Of a stretch of 64,000 nucleotides of DNA, positions 1 through 11,795 are shown piece after piece. The number at the start of each line of letters is the position of its first letter. The first letter of the stretch is position 1. Both the position numbers and the translations under genes were made by a program. Below the pieces are notes generated by a model, which saw only the letters and a list, made by a program, of their open reading frames with translations, did not search any database and was not told where the DNA came from. The DNA comes from Malachius bipustulatus (Eukaryota; Arthropoda; Insecta; Coleoptera; Melyridae): assembly GCA_910589415.1 (NCBI GenBank), contig OU342630.1, forward strand, positions 71,544,186 to 71,608,185, given 5' to 3'.

Positions 1-860
1 GAAGCGGTCTCTGTAGGCCAAACGATGGATTTTTTCCAAAAAAATTTTGCACATTCAAGTACAGGATCACAATGGCCATAATTTAAAATTATTTTGGGGT
101 ATACAGAGTGTCCCATATGACAGTGGCATATCAAAGTTATGTTTTTTTTAAATGGAATGCTCCTAGGTTATTGCATTTTTAGATTGTCTGAAAAGAGAAA
201 ATAAGATTGGCTTTTACAGTTGGTGTTTAAATTCAGAAGTTTTTGAGTTATAAACAAGTGAAAATCGTCATTTTTCAAGTTCAAGGCCCTGTACAACGAA
301 AACGGTTCAAGATATAGAAAAACGGCTTACATGTCCCTATTTTAACTTTTCATGTACTATCCTATGATGTAGATGAAATGTTTATACAGGGTGATAAAAA
401 ATTTGAAAAATCTGAGATTTCTCCACGCTTTGCCAAATAAAAAAATCAAAGAAAATACAAATGTTTCTATACCATAGGATAGTACATAAAAAGTTAAAAT
501 AGGAACATGTAAGCCGTTTTTCTCTATCTTTAGCCGTTTTCGTTGTACAGGGTCTTGAACTTGAAAAATGACGATTTTCACTTGTTTATAACTCAAAAAC
601 TTCTGAATTTAAACACCAACTGTAAAAGCCAATCTTATTTTCTCTTTTCAGACAATCTAAAAATGCAATAACCTAGGAGCATTCCATTTAAAAAAACATA
701 ACTTTGATATGCCACTCTCATATGGGACACTCTGTATACTCCAAAATAATTTTAAATTATGGCGATTGTGATTCTGTACTTGAATTTTCAAATTTTTTTT
801 TGAAAAAGTCAATCGTTTGGCCTACAAGAGACCGCTTCGAATAAGCTGGGACACCCTGTA
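1..860. mobile_element. Foldback (palindromic) MITE, left end cut by window start
   Basis: The two halves are reverse complements. The window opens with GAAGCGGTCTCTGTAGGCC, and its complement lies at about 819-838. The centre is near 420, where the motif ACATGTCCCTATTTTAAC and its complement flank a short CACCCTGTATAAA-type stretch. The right end reads ...GGGACACCCTGTA at 860, the TACAGGGTG-type terminus shared with many elements here. About 25-30 bases of the left terminus lie outside the window. It encodes no protein. It probably depends on a Tc1/mariner-like transposase such as the one at 49724-50802, but that is inferred from the termini only. Confidence 0.85.
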
Positions 861-862
861 TA

Positions 863-1225
863 ATACAATACAAGATTTCAAAGTTTCGGAAAATAACTTT
901 TGTCTCAAAAACCTTGAAAGGTAATAAATAGAAATGTAGTTTTAAGAAAAAAAAAATCAAAAATATGATTTTCTTCTAAAAATGCAAAAATATACAGGAT
1001 GTTTCTAACTGGAAGTTTTATTGTCGATAATATTTTATTTGATGTTCATTTGCAAATTTCTCCTCAATGAGATGCAACCACAATGGAAATGACCTGGAAA
1101 ATTTTTGTTGGAAACAAAAATTGGGGTAGTTACTTTTCCATCCATCTACAATAAGTAATTTGATCGGGTAACAGTACCTAATACCTAATGTATGATCATT
1201 ATTGGCCCTTCTCACTCTTCGCTTT
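863..1225. other. AT-rich stretch without a gene
   Basis: Nothing coding can be supported. TACAGGATG at about 992 resembles a decayed terminus of the TACAGGGTG transposons. Confidence 0.5.
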
Positions 1226-1415
1226 TTTGGTACTTTGATGATCAACTCTAATTTATACCGCAGTTACTATTAATAACTAATTATGTATTACCAAATTTGA
1301 GAACAGTAAAAACTATGATATTTGGTACTTTGATGATCAACTCTAATTTATACCGCAGTTACTATTAATAACTAATTATGTATTACCAAATTTGAGAACA
1401 GTAAAAACTATGATA
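1226..1415 (+). repeat. Perfect tandem duplication, 2 x 95 bp
   Basis: Copy 1 is 1226-1320 and copy 2 is 1321-1415. Each begins TTTGGTACTTTGATG and ends AAAACTATGATA, and I see no mismatch between them. This is a recent local duplication of non-coding DNA. Confidence 0.95.
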
Positions 1416-1589
1416 GGTACCTATATTGATAAAAAATAATGCTTTCCAGGTCAAGACCAAAATTGTTCTTTTTCCTTCTCTTTCGCATCGCCTTGCAATA
1501 ATAATAACTCAAATTATTTTATTATAGAACATGAATCAAAGTTCTCTACTGCATAGGTAATCGAGCTCATTTAAAATACAATAAGCTTT

Positions 1590-1812
1590 GCGTAGCCCAG
1601 TTCGGTGATGGTTGGAAATCACGCCAACTGGCTGAAGACCGGTATTCTACAGAGAGCTCTGGGGGCTGGAGGCAGCGAGCGGGAAGGACCAAGACAATGG
1701 CAATCCATCGTGCCTCCCAGACAGCGTGGCTTCACCACAGCTCTGATCTCGAGGCTCAAGGCGATGGACATCGGACGGCCAGGTGTGCAGGCTGTCGGTC
1801 CATTTTACATCT
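1590..1812. other. GC-rich island of unknown origin
   Basis: About 220 bases are clearly richer in G+C than the surroundings. One plus-strand frame stays open for 95 codons and the opposite strand is also partly open. I recognise no family. It could be a relic of a coding sequence or retroelement. The flanks 1416-1589 and 1813-2013 show nothing. Confidence 0.35.
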
Positions 1813-2013
1813 TCACGTTTTTTTACCTCGTCCCTAGAGTATATTGTATACCTACCTCTAGAAGAAAAATTGCCCCAACTCCATTTCATTAATTTTTTAT
1901 GTTTTTTAACATTCCATAACATGTTTCAACAAATTAGCCTCGACTAATAACTTATATGAAATTATTGAGAGTAATCATATTCATAATCACAGTCAAATCG
2001 TTCTTATGCACTT

Positions 2014-2312
2014 TTGTTCATGATTTGTCCAACCAAAATTTTAGTTTGTCAAACCTCCAAAAAAAAGTTAAATTTTTTTTTTAATTTCACCGTAGGTAAC
2101 TTTTTTTTGAAAGGTGGACAAACGAAATTTTGGTTGGACAAACATGGACAAACCGTGGAATTTAATTTCAAAATTAATGAAATATGTTTATGGAGATGCT
2201 GATGTAATTTTTTTTTTAATTGTCACGTAACTTTTTTTGAAGAGTGTACGAACAAAGGCCGTGTGCATTTGATAAAAATTCGCTCTTACGGGTGCCAATT
2301 TCACGAAGCCAG
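2014..2312. repeat. Truncated copy of the TTGGCACCCC TIR element
   Basis: It shares with the full element at 53237-54429 the phrase TTGTCCAACCAAAATTTT, the internal TGGACAAACGAAATTTTGG units and the terminus AAAATTCG(C)...GGGTGCCAA (about 2274-2299). Only one terminus and part of the internal repeat array remain. Non-coding. Confidence 0.6.
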
Positions 2313-2319
2313 GCAATGT

Positions 2320-4970
2320 TTTACAATAGTTTCAATCTGAAATGGCTATAGGTAGGTACCATGTATGTATATAGGTTTTAGCGCGAGCTCAACTAGCACA
2401 TACCTACCTAATTGGCGAATTAAACTAAATAACAGATCCAATATCCAATGCAGCTCGTCTCTTCATCAATTTCGCATGAGGAAATCAAGAATCAACCGTG
2501 ACCATAAAAATAGGTCACATTATTTAATGAATGCCAAAATAGGTCGTGCCTATTAAATTATATAAAGAAAAAAGAAATTAGAAACCACAGTAAGCTATTA
2601 ATTTCTTCACAACTTCATGTAACAAATCTTATTGGAGAACATGTTCAGGTTTGCATGCATGCGGAATTAATAGGTGCATGGTAATAAGATATAGGTACAC
2701 ATAAATAGCGTCCAAAATGGAGCAACAACGGGGAACAATTAGCTGATGTTTCCAAAAATTTTCTGCAACATAAAAAAAAGGAAACACTGCAGGAAAATCG
2801 TATAGCAAGAACAAAAGTTCCTTCAGTGTGTGTATGCATTTTGTTGCTCGATCTACACGAAAATAAGAATAAAAAATGCATCCAAAATCTTAGAGTTACC
2901 AGCAAGCTCGAGTTCCACAGCGAATCTTTGCGTCAGCGGAATCGTTCTATATAATGATAAATTGTGTCAAGCGCGAAGTATGATGGAGGTGCCAAAAATT
3001 TTAAATTTGTATCCTACGTACGAATTAATGACACGCACAAAGTTTTGTAGGTGTCACCCATCAGTTAACAGACTTTTCGCTTTTACTTTAAATTACTGCT
3101 TATAAATGCTGCAGCTGTAAGCTATACTTCCGGTGGTAGTCTTTATGATTAGTTTTGCTGGAAACCGCAACAAATATCTAACAATGTGGATAAAACTATA
3201 ATATTACTTGAAATAGTTTTTTCGAATTATTTGCTTTAGAGAAAACTTGAACGAATGGTGTTTATCGTTTACCAGTCTTGTCAAGGGTAATGTCTGAGAA
3301 TTTAGGAAAGTGATTAATTTTAATGGTGTAGGTATTTTTTAATGCTCCTGCATGTCTATTGGACAATTATTGATTGTCCATATTTCCGTAGCAAACCATT
3401 AAACTAATGACCCTTATCCTTGTCGCCGTTAGGTACCTACTCGTTTCCTCTTATACGTATAAATGTCAATTTAACTTAATCGGTTATTCTTGCACCTGTA
3501 CTTAACAAGTTTAAATTTTTTTCCTCAACAGCTGTCACTTGGAACCACTCTGAAAACCATTATTGCATCTTTCATGGGTTGAAACCATAAACGGTCAAAA
3601 AATTGACTACTGCAAGTGCTTTAGAAACAACTTAGTTAAGGTATTTTATATTAACATCATTTACGAATTGATCGTTTGATTTGAAAGACATTCAAGAATC
3701 CAGGCATCAAATCGAGCTGTGTGGAGGTCAATAACAGAAATCAGTGTATAAAGCCATTTGAGTGGAGGTGGAGGTATAACACGTTACTTGCTTATTAGGC
3801 ACATGTGTCAAGGAGTAGATGACTTACAATAACGAGGCTCATAGACCGGAGTCGTTCAACAGGTGTTCATTGCATCCAGTATCGCGCACCTCCTATTGTG
3901 CTCTCACACCTGTGCCCGTGGCGAGCCGATACAAGCATACCTCTAGACGAAGCAGTGGCGGAGATGGATCGCAAGAAGGATTTTATGTACCACATTATTT
4001 TAATAAAACACTCCTTATCCAAGAGCACATCTTTGGATCCGCTACATAAAAAGGAATCATTCCACTTATTGGAATCAAGCGTTCGGTACTGAGCTCGGGT
4101 GCCGTAAACAAGTTTCTCAATGGGTGCTTCGACTGCAAAGTTTTGGAAAACTTTATCGAGCCCAAAAATAATTTTCCCTTATAACCTCTATCTGTATAGT
4201 CTTTAGAAAAGTTTGGGGAGCGGCACCATGTTCGACACACCGCATCCTCGATTCTATATTAACAACGCCCATTCATCTCATCAATGGCCCTATTTTTATT
4301 ATTTGACCGCCGTGTTGTGAAAGACCCTTCAAAAGATGTTCTCCGCTATCTGTGCTGTAAGGCTGAAAGGTGTTTTCGCCTCATGGGCTGCTATCATTTC
4401 TTCCGTTCCTTCATACCAAACCAAGAGTTTCTAATATTCAATCCTTCAAATCTCCAACGAATTTCCACCTTGTCAACCCTAACCTGGACTAGTTTTGCTA
4501 TTAATGTGGCTTAAAGTGGTTCCAAATCAAAAACTTGAATCGATATTACACTGTTGATGCTGATTCCATATTTTAGGGTATTTTTGGAACACTTTCCCAT
4601 TAATCGCAATCTATCGATGTGGTCTGAAACAGTGGCTTAAGAAAGAACTTTGAGCATGCTTCGCCAATGATGAGAAAGAACCCTGGGAGGCAAAAAAAAA
4701 CTTGTTCAGCTCACCGGAATAGAGCAGTTGGGTTTTGCAACAAAACGGTTGATGGATTTTATTTTTACAACGACCAACACCTTCATTGATATAAAATCCA
4801 AATCGTTGAGGCTCTCAAAAGAACACCGACAGTATAAGTGACGAAATCCAGTTACCCACACAGTTTTCCGGTTGTCGAGTCAAAAATCAGACATTTTTTA
4901 TGTTTGATTTTTTTGACATTTTTAAATGTTTTTTGTGAGGTAAAACGCTAACGTGGTAAATTATTTTGCC
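2320..4970. other. Long non-coding or decayed stretch
   Basis: Short open frames occur (for example 3819-4049 plus and 3995-4240 minus). They have no recognisable domain, overlap on opposite strands and lack convincing splice context. Some of 3700-4860 may be very old transposon sequence, but I cannot name it. Confidence 0.4.
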
Positions 4971-4971
4971 A

Positions 4972-4980
4972 CAGCTTGTA
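4972..4980 (+). repeat. Left 9-bp target-site duplication
   Basis: CAGCTTGTA, identical to 5615-5623, immediately outside the 4981-5614 element. Confidence 0.85.
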
Positions 4981-5614
4981 ACCCAAGTCAAGTTAGCCAC
5001 GCTTAAGCCAGCCACACTTTCGGCCAGGAAGAGTGACTTCCAATAATTTTCAACAAATTTTTGTTTTCGTTATTCACGGCTTAAATGGAAAATAATTGGT
5101 TTGTTCACCCAATACAAACCACCGTAAACTGAAAAAATCGTAATTATTGAAACGTCACGGCCGCAGCCACGCTTTCGGTCACGACTTAATAAACTAAAAA
5201 AAAAAACATTTTTGGTCAAGTTTTGTTCAGAAAAGTTCGAGTTTTTATAATAATGGCTAGCCACACTTTCGGCCACGAACATTATAAACTGAGAAAATCA
5301 TTTTTGCTGAAAATTTGATAAAAAAAGTAAGACATTTTATAATCATGGACAGTCACACTTTCAGCCACGAACTTTATAAACTGAGAAAATTATTTTTAGT
5401 GAAAATTGGATAAAAAAGTCAGAAATTTTATAATCATGGACAGCCATATCAGTCATGGACTGAAAAAAACTAATTTTTGCGGGAAATTTGCTTAAAAAAG
5501 TCTGAAATTATATAATAATAAGTCCGTGGCCACACTTTCGGCCACTGACTTAATCGAAGCCCTCTTCCTGGCCGAAAGCGTGGCTGGCCGAAGCGTGGCT
5601 AACTTGACTTGAGT
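4981..5614. mobile_element. Non-autonomous TIR element with 9-bp TSD (Mutator-like by TSD size)
   Basis: The left end begins ACCCAAGTCAAGTTAGCCAC; the reverse complement of the right end begins ACTCAAGTCAAGTTAGCCAC. The inverted repeats run about 55 bp. Flanking 9-bp duplications (CAGCTTGTA) prove transposition. The interior is built from imperfect copies of about 90 bp containing GCCACACTTTCGGCCACGAA followed by a TATAAACTGA-type stretch. It has no transposase. A 9-bp TSD with long TIRs is typical of Mutator-like elements; that assignment is inference. Confidence 0.85.
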
Positions 5615-5623
5615 CAGCTTGTA
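5615..5623 (+). repeat. Right 9-bp target-site duplication
   Basis: CAGCTTGTA, matching 4972-4980. Confidence 0.85.
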
Positions 5624-6345
5624 TAAGGGTGGATATGATATTCCAAGTCAGGTTGAACTTTAGCCCAGTATAAAATTGGTAAATACTGTCTAGTTCGACA
5701 CTGTCAAACTCGGTGAGGCAGTTGAAAAGATGTTGGTGACGTTCTCATCAAAAGGAGGTTGTTCAAGCTAGCAATGAGAACTATCTCTAAATTAAATGTC
5801 CAACCAATTTAAAAGGTAAGACCATTACTAAGACATATTATGTATAGTATTAACAATAGCCTTAAAACCTGCACATTGCTGATGAACTTGCTGCACATTT
5901 GATTTAAACGTGCTGCCAACGAAAACAATTAAAAAGGCATGTTTTGTTCGAATGGGAGCGATGGACTTGTTCTATGAACATTTATTTTCTTAGTAGAATA
6001 CATTTCTAGGAACTGTTTTTCAACCAAGTTATGAGTGCGAATAATCACGATTTTTATGATGACAAGTAGAAAATGTGGGACAATTAAGAGGCACGTTTCA
6101 TTCATAATTTTTTTTCTGTTCTGGACATGGTACCGATGATGGCAAACCTCCACGATAATCTATTGGCCTTAGTAGCCCAGCAAAATGTTATTCCAGGAGT
6201 TCCTGGTAGCTGGATTATTATTTCTGGAGTTATTTAAACAAAACTTTATCTTAGCTAATTAAAAAATCCGTTTTATATGAACTCACTACTAAACTTCTCT
6301 TATTGTTCAACTTTACAAATCGCATTTTACTAACAGGCTGCAATA
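5624..6345. other. Non-coding, possibly 5' part of a decayed LINE
   Basis: No open frame is convincing. It lies just upstream of a reverse-transcriptase relic on the plus strand and may belong to the same element. Confidence 0.35.
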
Positions 6346-6760
6346 CATTGAGATCAATGGAGTGAGTGTCTCGCAGTCACTCAATTCTTTCAGGTGTACC
6401 TCAGGGATGCATTCTTGGAACTTTGTTTTTCATTGTCTGTTACCGAATTCCTCGCCGAATTCACATCTGATCTCACCAGTTGATGTATTCCGAATGATGA
6501 CGATATGAAACTTTTTTGCCCTCTTAAGTCATAGAAGGAGTGTCGTTTGTCCTTCTCCTGACGCAATCGAAATTTCTTGGTCTCAAAATTATCAGTCATG
6601 TCTTTCCATAGAATTATTAGAATCCAAATATCATACTATGAACGATCACATAGTTCAATTAGACTTGGAGACCTGCTACATAATATTCGCTCCGGCAGAT
6701 CTAAATATTTCAGATTAAAAATGAGGGTAGGGTTTTTTATAAGCTTACACCCTTACTGCG
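6346..6760 (+). pseudogene. Decayed non-LTR reverse transcriptase fragment
   Basis: Plus-strand translation around 6376-6435 reads SGVPQGCILGTLFFI, the conserved SGVPQGSxLGPLLF block of non-LTR reverse transcriptases. About 60 bases on, after an in-frame stop and frame changes, comes DDDMKLF (about 6498-6520), a relic of the FADD(x)K(x)F catalytic motif. Further frameshifts and stops follow. This is an old LINE fragment of the Jockey/CR1/RTE sort. The clade cannot be told, and its frame is unrelated to the LINE at 14314-18718. Confidence 0.6.
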
Positions 6761-7094
6761 GAGATTAGCTATCCGCAGGAGGTATTCTTCATCGTAATGG
6801 TACCTTTATTCTCTTTAAAGTAACCTACTAATAATGCCTATAGTAATTAGTTTTTTTTTTTTGAAAATCAAGAGACAAATTGCCAAAAAAAAATCAACTG
6901 TCAACTTATTCTGGAAAATATTTTCAAATTTTCTGAACTAAAATAGAATGATGCCAGAATAAGGTTTTAATTTATTTTTCTATTTCTTACAAAAAATTAA
7001 TTAATTATTCGTACAATTTAGCGAATTTAGTTAGTATGTTTATGTTTAATTTCGTGACTACCTATAGGGTTTTTTTTCCATTTAAATTTTTGAT

Positions 7095-7355
7095 CTTTTT
7101 GTTCCAACGATAGAGGATACCTACACCGAGTCACCCCTGGGTCGAGGTGGTCTGATCGGCCGTTTTGTGATCACGTCACGGCTTGCCAACTCGCGAGTAT
7201 TTATAGCCAGCGGCTCGAGGTATTCATTTACAAATCACCGCAAAACCAATCGGCCACACGGTCACTTTGACTTCTCAGATGCATCCCCAACAATAGGAAC
7301 GCCCACTGAACTGATATCGTGGGAATGCGACCCCGAGATCTTGATGCTTGATGGC
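7095..7355. other. GC-richer island, unrecognised
   Basis: A 260-bp block of higher G+C contains a TATTTATAGCC stretch (about 7198) that could be a TATA-like element or chance. The plus strand is open for 63 codons (7167-7358) without any recognisable motif. 6761-7094 shows nothing. Confidence 0.3.
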
Positions 7356-7359
7356 TAAA

Positions 7360-10300
7360 AAAAACATATAAATTCTAAACTGGTTTAACTAACAGAAATT
7401 CAGATTTTCTAAAAACAACCGCAAATATCTGCTTAGGAATTTTGGGTGGACCCGACCAGACGGGACACATTTAGCGATACTGGAAACTAAAACAATAATT
7501 TGCGAGGATGCGACCATGCACCTGACGGTTTGTGTTTTTATAAGGAAAAATATATCTAATGTATGCAAAACGCAGGTCTTCTACATGAGGTGCATTAATA
7601 TATCTTCGAAGAAACTGTAAAAGTCACACGGATTCCCAGAACACTAAGCAACTAATTTTCTTCTGATTTTACCTACTCATGTTGAATACCTATATGGATA
7701 AAACAAAAGAGCTACATGGAAAGAGAAAATAGATCCTTGAGAGAAAAATAATTCGCAATGAAGCATCTCACAAGTTAGAAGCTAATAAAATTGTATCACA
7801 GTGCCGTACTTAGTACTTATTTTTAATTTTTTTTTTCATGACATGATTAAAAAATATCCTTAAAAATTAGAAATTCCTGGATATACAGGGTGATCAGTAA
7901 CTCACGCACTCGCAGCATGCTGTGATAAACTTCACTTTTTAAGAGTCGTAATTTTTTTTCCGCAATACTTAAGTTATTTTTTTAAAAAGATAAATTTTTT
8001 TTAAGTAAAAGTGGCAACCCTGCATGGAACATGTGACTAAGTTCGAGTTAAAGATAATTTTCATTATTTTTATTTCCATGCCAATGAAGGTTGTATTTTA
8101 ATATTTTATATTGAAAGTTGAGTTTGGGAGGTTGCCAAACTTCAAATTTCTTACAGATTTAGGTATGTTATCAATTTTCAACATTTTCAATTCCTCTGCT
8201 TTCTGAAAAACAGGAGGGTTTTTGAAAAAAAATACGAGTCATATGGTATCCGTTCCAGAAAGTATTTATAGTAGACTGAATTATTCAATTATTTTTCTGA
8301 GAGTTATTAATGGGATTTCAAGGGAATTTTCATGCTTAATTTGAATCCACAACGATACAACCTGAGTAGAAATAAAAAAGTTGAATAACAGCAAACTTGC
8401 TCGAATTTACTTACTCTCCAGTTCCAAAGCGTAATCCTTATTGGCAATTTCAGAACGACTTTCTCCTTTCTCTAATCTTTCAAGGACATCAAGCTTATCT
8501 TATGCTTGGCAGTTTGAATAATAAGCTCCTTTTAGCGACCTTAATGTCGTTGCCAAATTAAATTATACCGAACGAAATATTATATTCTTGCAAGCTGAAA
8601 CTTGGAGAATAGTTTTACACTTAGAAACTCTATACCGAGCTCTATACTATAGCCGCCAATTACCCGGCCAAGCCAGTTATTATCGAACTGCAAATTATCG
8701 AGTTTCTTTATCTGAATTATGGCTTTTTTATATTTTTTTTACTTTAATAATACTTCCAAGTTTTCAATAATAGATTTATTATATTTTTAAAAAATAAAAA
8801 TTAGTAGGTAATACCTAGGTACCTAGGTAATAATAAGTGTGTTTTGTTATCATGCTATAGGGGGCTTTTTTAATTTTTAATAATGAAAAATAATCCAGAA
8901 AATCACGTATAGGATAAGTCGGGAGGAATGCGCCAAACTCCAGGACTGTATTTTACACGTGAAAATGCCGTAAAGAAACTCATGTTAGCGAATTTAATTT
9001 GTTTTCAAGTTAAGAGTCGTAACAATTTTTTTTTCAACTACATACTTAATATTTTTTTTAGTTACTTATACAGAGTGCCAGTAATATAAACAGATTGTTT
9101 ACGGTTTTTTGCGTTTACGGGTTATTCGTCATTTCAAGATTTTTGAAAAAAATATTACATTCGATAGGAAAAAATTAAAAAAACATTTTTTTTTTGTAAA
9201 TAAACTTCTACGCTATACATCTTTCAGAACAACAAGCATAATCTTTGCGTAAAATTCAAAATTATAAGCCAGGACAGCACTGGTGTATTTACCGTCCCTT
9301 CTCCTACTACCCCTCCCCGTTTTCACGAAGAAAAGCGTTCACGCGTCTGGACGCGAGACGCGACACAGGATAGACTCTTGCTTACCAGGTTCGAAGAAGT
9401 CAAGATCGGTAATGAAATTTCGCTCATTCAAGTCGGTGTCCACTATGGCCCTTCGTGCATATTACTCAACTCAAACTCAAACTAAATTACTCCAACTCTT
9501 ATTTCATTAACCGGTAATTAAAATGATTAGCCTTCATCGATTGCAGCAACATCTCAAGCAGCGATTTCAAGCGATTGGCACTCTCTCCAAGGTGATTGCA
9601 TTATTTTATATTGCCTTGCTTTGGTCTCATTCATCATTTTTAAACATCAAAACCATAACAAAACCCATTTCGTATGTATTTCGTATGTTCATGTTACCAT
9701 AGGACGATAATTATTTTCAAAATTGAACATTTTCAACCAACTTTGTAAAATTTTAATTTTGAGTGGTTACAATCTAATAAACAATTGGACAATAAAGTCA
9801 CTCAATACCTAATTACCACGATGAATTTTTTAAAACAATAAAACCGAAGAAAAATGGTCTATAATTTTTATTATAGACCATAATTCTTCATATTCTCAAT
9901 AATATACCTAGACATAATTCTAACCATTTTTTGAAAAAATCGTAAAATGGTGAATAGGTAACTCGAAAACCATAAGCAATCGGACCACTGCTTATGGTTT
10001 TTTTTGTGTCAAATGACCCCCCCTTCCACTGGGTTTCGTTTGATCCATGCTTTCTGGGACACCTGTATAACAAAATTCACAAAAGTGAATTTGAACCTTC
10101 TACTTTTTGGAGAATGTCATCGAATACTAGATCGAAATTGCCTAGTTTTTCCAAATTATACAGGGTGAACTCGCGTACTCTGAATACAGGGTGTTAAAGA
10201 GTTCATTAAAACTAAGGGTAATCTAAAAAAAAATTTAATCCGGTGGTTAGTTTTCGTGTGACAGAGTTTCCCTCATCCAAATTTGAATAAGCTAGTTATC

Positions 10301-10560
10301 ATTCAGCAGACCCACGTTAAGACAAAAAATCTTATGTCGATAAAAATTCACCCCAATATTGACCAGCTCTTTTCCGAATAAACCTGAAAAGCGGCGAGCT
10401 GAAAGGATAAAACTGGGATAAACTTAAAATTGAGACCAATCAGAAACTTGGTAATAAAATTAGTGAACCATATCGTAATAGTTATTTTTTCCAATCGTTT
10501 CATAAAGTTGCCTTTTTAATTGTTATTTTAGTTTCGAAATTACATTCTTTTAGGCTTCTG
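7360..10560. other. AT-rich non-coding stretch with transposon ends
   Basis: No gene is supported. TACAGGGTG-type termini occur at about 7884, 10158 and 10187 (plus sense) and CACCTGTA at about 10057, without convincing partners. Two strong hairpins are visible: ATGGTCTATAAT/ATTATAGACCAT at 9854-9881 and AAAACCATAAGCA/TGCTTATGGTTTT at about 9966-10001. Confidence 0.5.
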
Positions 10561-10574
10561 CTTCTTATAGTCCC

Positions 10575-10803
10575 ATACCCACAATTGGGTGTAGGCTACT
10601 TTTCGCATGTCTGTGGTGCGCGAGCTATCAGTTCCAGACATAATAGGACCTCCCTTTTTATCGCCGGAGTCCGAACGGTTCTATTTGAGAGGTTGTACTA
10701 GACAAAGTAGTAGCGGTGGTTTGCCATTGCTTTCCGTAAGGTGGATCCAAGGTCTACCGACTGGTGGACCAATGCGCTATCCACTACACCACGGGACCCA
10801 CAT
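10575..10803 (-). mobile_element. Probable tRNA-derived SINE
   Basis: Read on the minus strand it begins GGTCCCGTGGTGTAGTGGAT, which resembles a tRNA 5' half with a box A (TAGTGGATAGCGC). A weak box-B-like CCTTGGATCCA lies about 40 bases on. The body contains AGCAATGGCAAACCACC, a central phrase seen in other animal SINEs. No poly(A) tail or target duplication was found, so it may be truncated. Box B is too degenerate for a functional tRNA. Confidence 0.5.
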
Positions 10804-10882
10804 TTAGGCACTTGTGTCTAAAAATTACATATCTGTTAATTATTTAACTACATACTGTAATTAATTACAAGTGATATACATG

Positions 10883-11795
10883 CATGTAAATGACAATTAA
10901 AAGAAAGTTTTCACGAATCTTCATCAAGCCTGTCCCTTTGACAATATAAAAAATATCGAGTAAAATACCAATCTCTAAAGTTCATAAATTTATATTTTTT
11001 GACTAATTGAGAATTCTTAAATTGTAGTTTCTTGACGATTTAAGAAAAAAAACGGAAAATCTTGTGTGACACGTTACAAACGATTGTTTAATCACTCTGA
11101 TGATTGTCAAACTCGGCCTTCGGCTTCGCTTGCCAATTTTCATTAATGTATTTTGTGATACCTACACGTTGAAAATGGGAGTGTTTTAAGCCCGGACTAA
11201 AATTGCCAAACGAAGACGAAGACCGAGTTTGATATTCGTCAAAGTACTCAAACACATCAATTGCAACGTGTGTTCCACAAGATTTTTTAAATCGCCAAGA
11301 AACAACAATTTATGCGAGAATTTATGAATTCGCGACACTCAATAACTATGAAGTCGACACGAAATATAAATTTATGAACTCTAGATATTGCTATTTTATT
11401 ATTGACACGAGGGGTAGAACACTCTGTGGAAATGTCTGTACACAGCTTTGGAAATGTTTGGAGATGCTTGGAATTGGAAATATTTGGAAATATTTTGAAA
11501 TATTTGGCAATGTTTGGAAATGTTTGGAAATATTTGGAAATATTTGGAAATGTTTGGAAATTTGGCAATGTTTGGAAATGTTTGGAAATATTTGGAAATA
11601 TTTGGAAATGTTTGTAAATATTTGGAAATGTTTGGAAATTTGGCAATGTTTGGAAATGAAAATGTTTTGGAAATATTTGACAGTGTTTGGCAGTGTTGTA
11701 CACATTCATTGCCAGTGTCTTACCCCTCGTATTGACAAATTGACAGGTTTGATGAAGATTCATGAAAATTTCCTTTTTTAATTGTCATTCATGTC
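10883..11795. mobile_element. Foldback MITE interrupted by a minisatellite element
   Basis: The left arm (10883-11170) and right arm (11175-11795) are imperfect reverse complements centred near 11172. Paired blocks include TCATCAAGCCTGTC with its partner at about 11742-11756, TTCATAAATTTATATTT (10981) with 11363-11379, and CTCGGCCTTCGGCTTCG (11111) with CGAAGACGAAGACCGAG (about 11211). The right arm is longer only because it holds the 322-bp insertion 11408-11729. Non-coding. Confidence 0.8.
11408..11729. mobile_element. 322-bp TIR element with minisatellite core, TSD TATTGACA
   Basis: Its ends are CGAGGGGTA...TACCCCTCG, flanked by 8-bp duplications TATTGACA at 11400-11407 and 11730-11737. 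The interior (about 11450-11690) is an array of TTTGGAAATG/TTTGGAAATA units. The array is free of stops in several frames on both strands, so it yields long but meaningless open frames of FGNVWKYLEI type. An 8-bp TSD suggests a hAT or similar DDE transposase in trans; the TIR is not a classic hAT one. Confidence 0.85.

Noticed and set aside
11287..11781. Open frames of 71-158 codons on both strands (FGNVWKYLEI / ISKHFQTLPN repeats)
   Set aside because: They are readings through the TTTGGAAATR minisatellite in several frames and both strands; no start context, domain or non-repetitive part.
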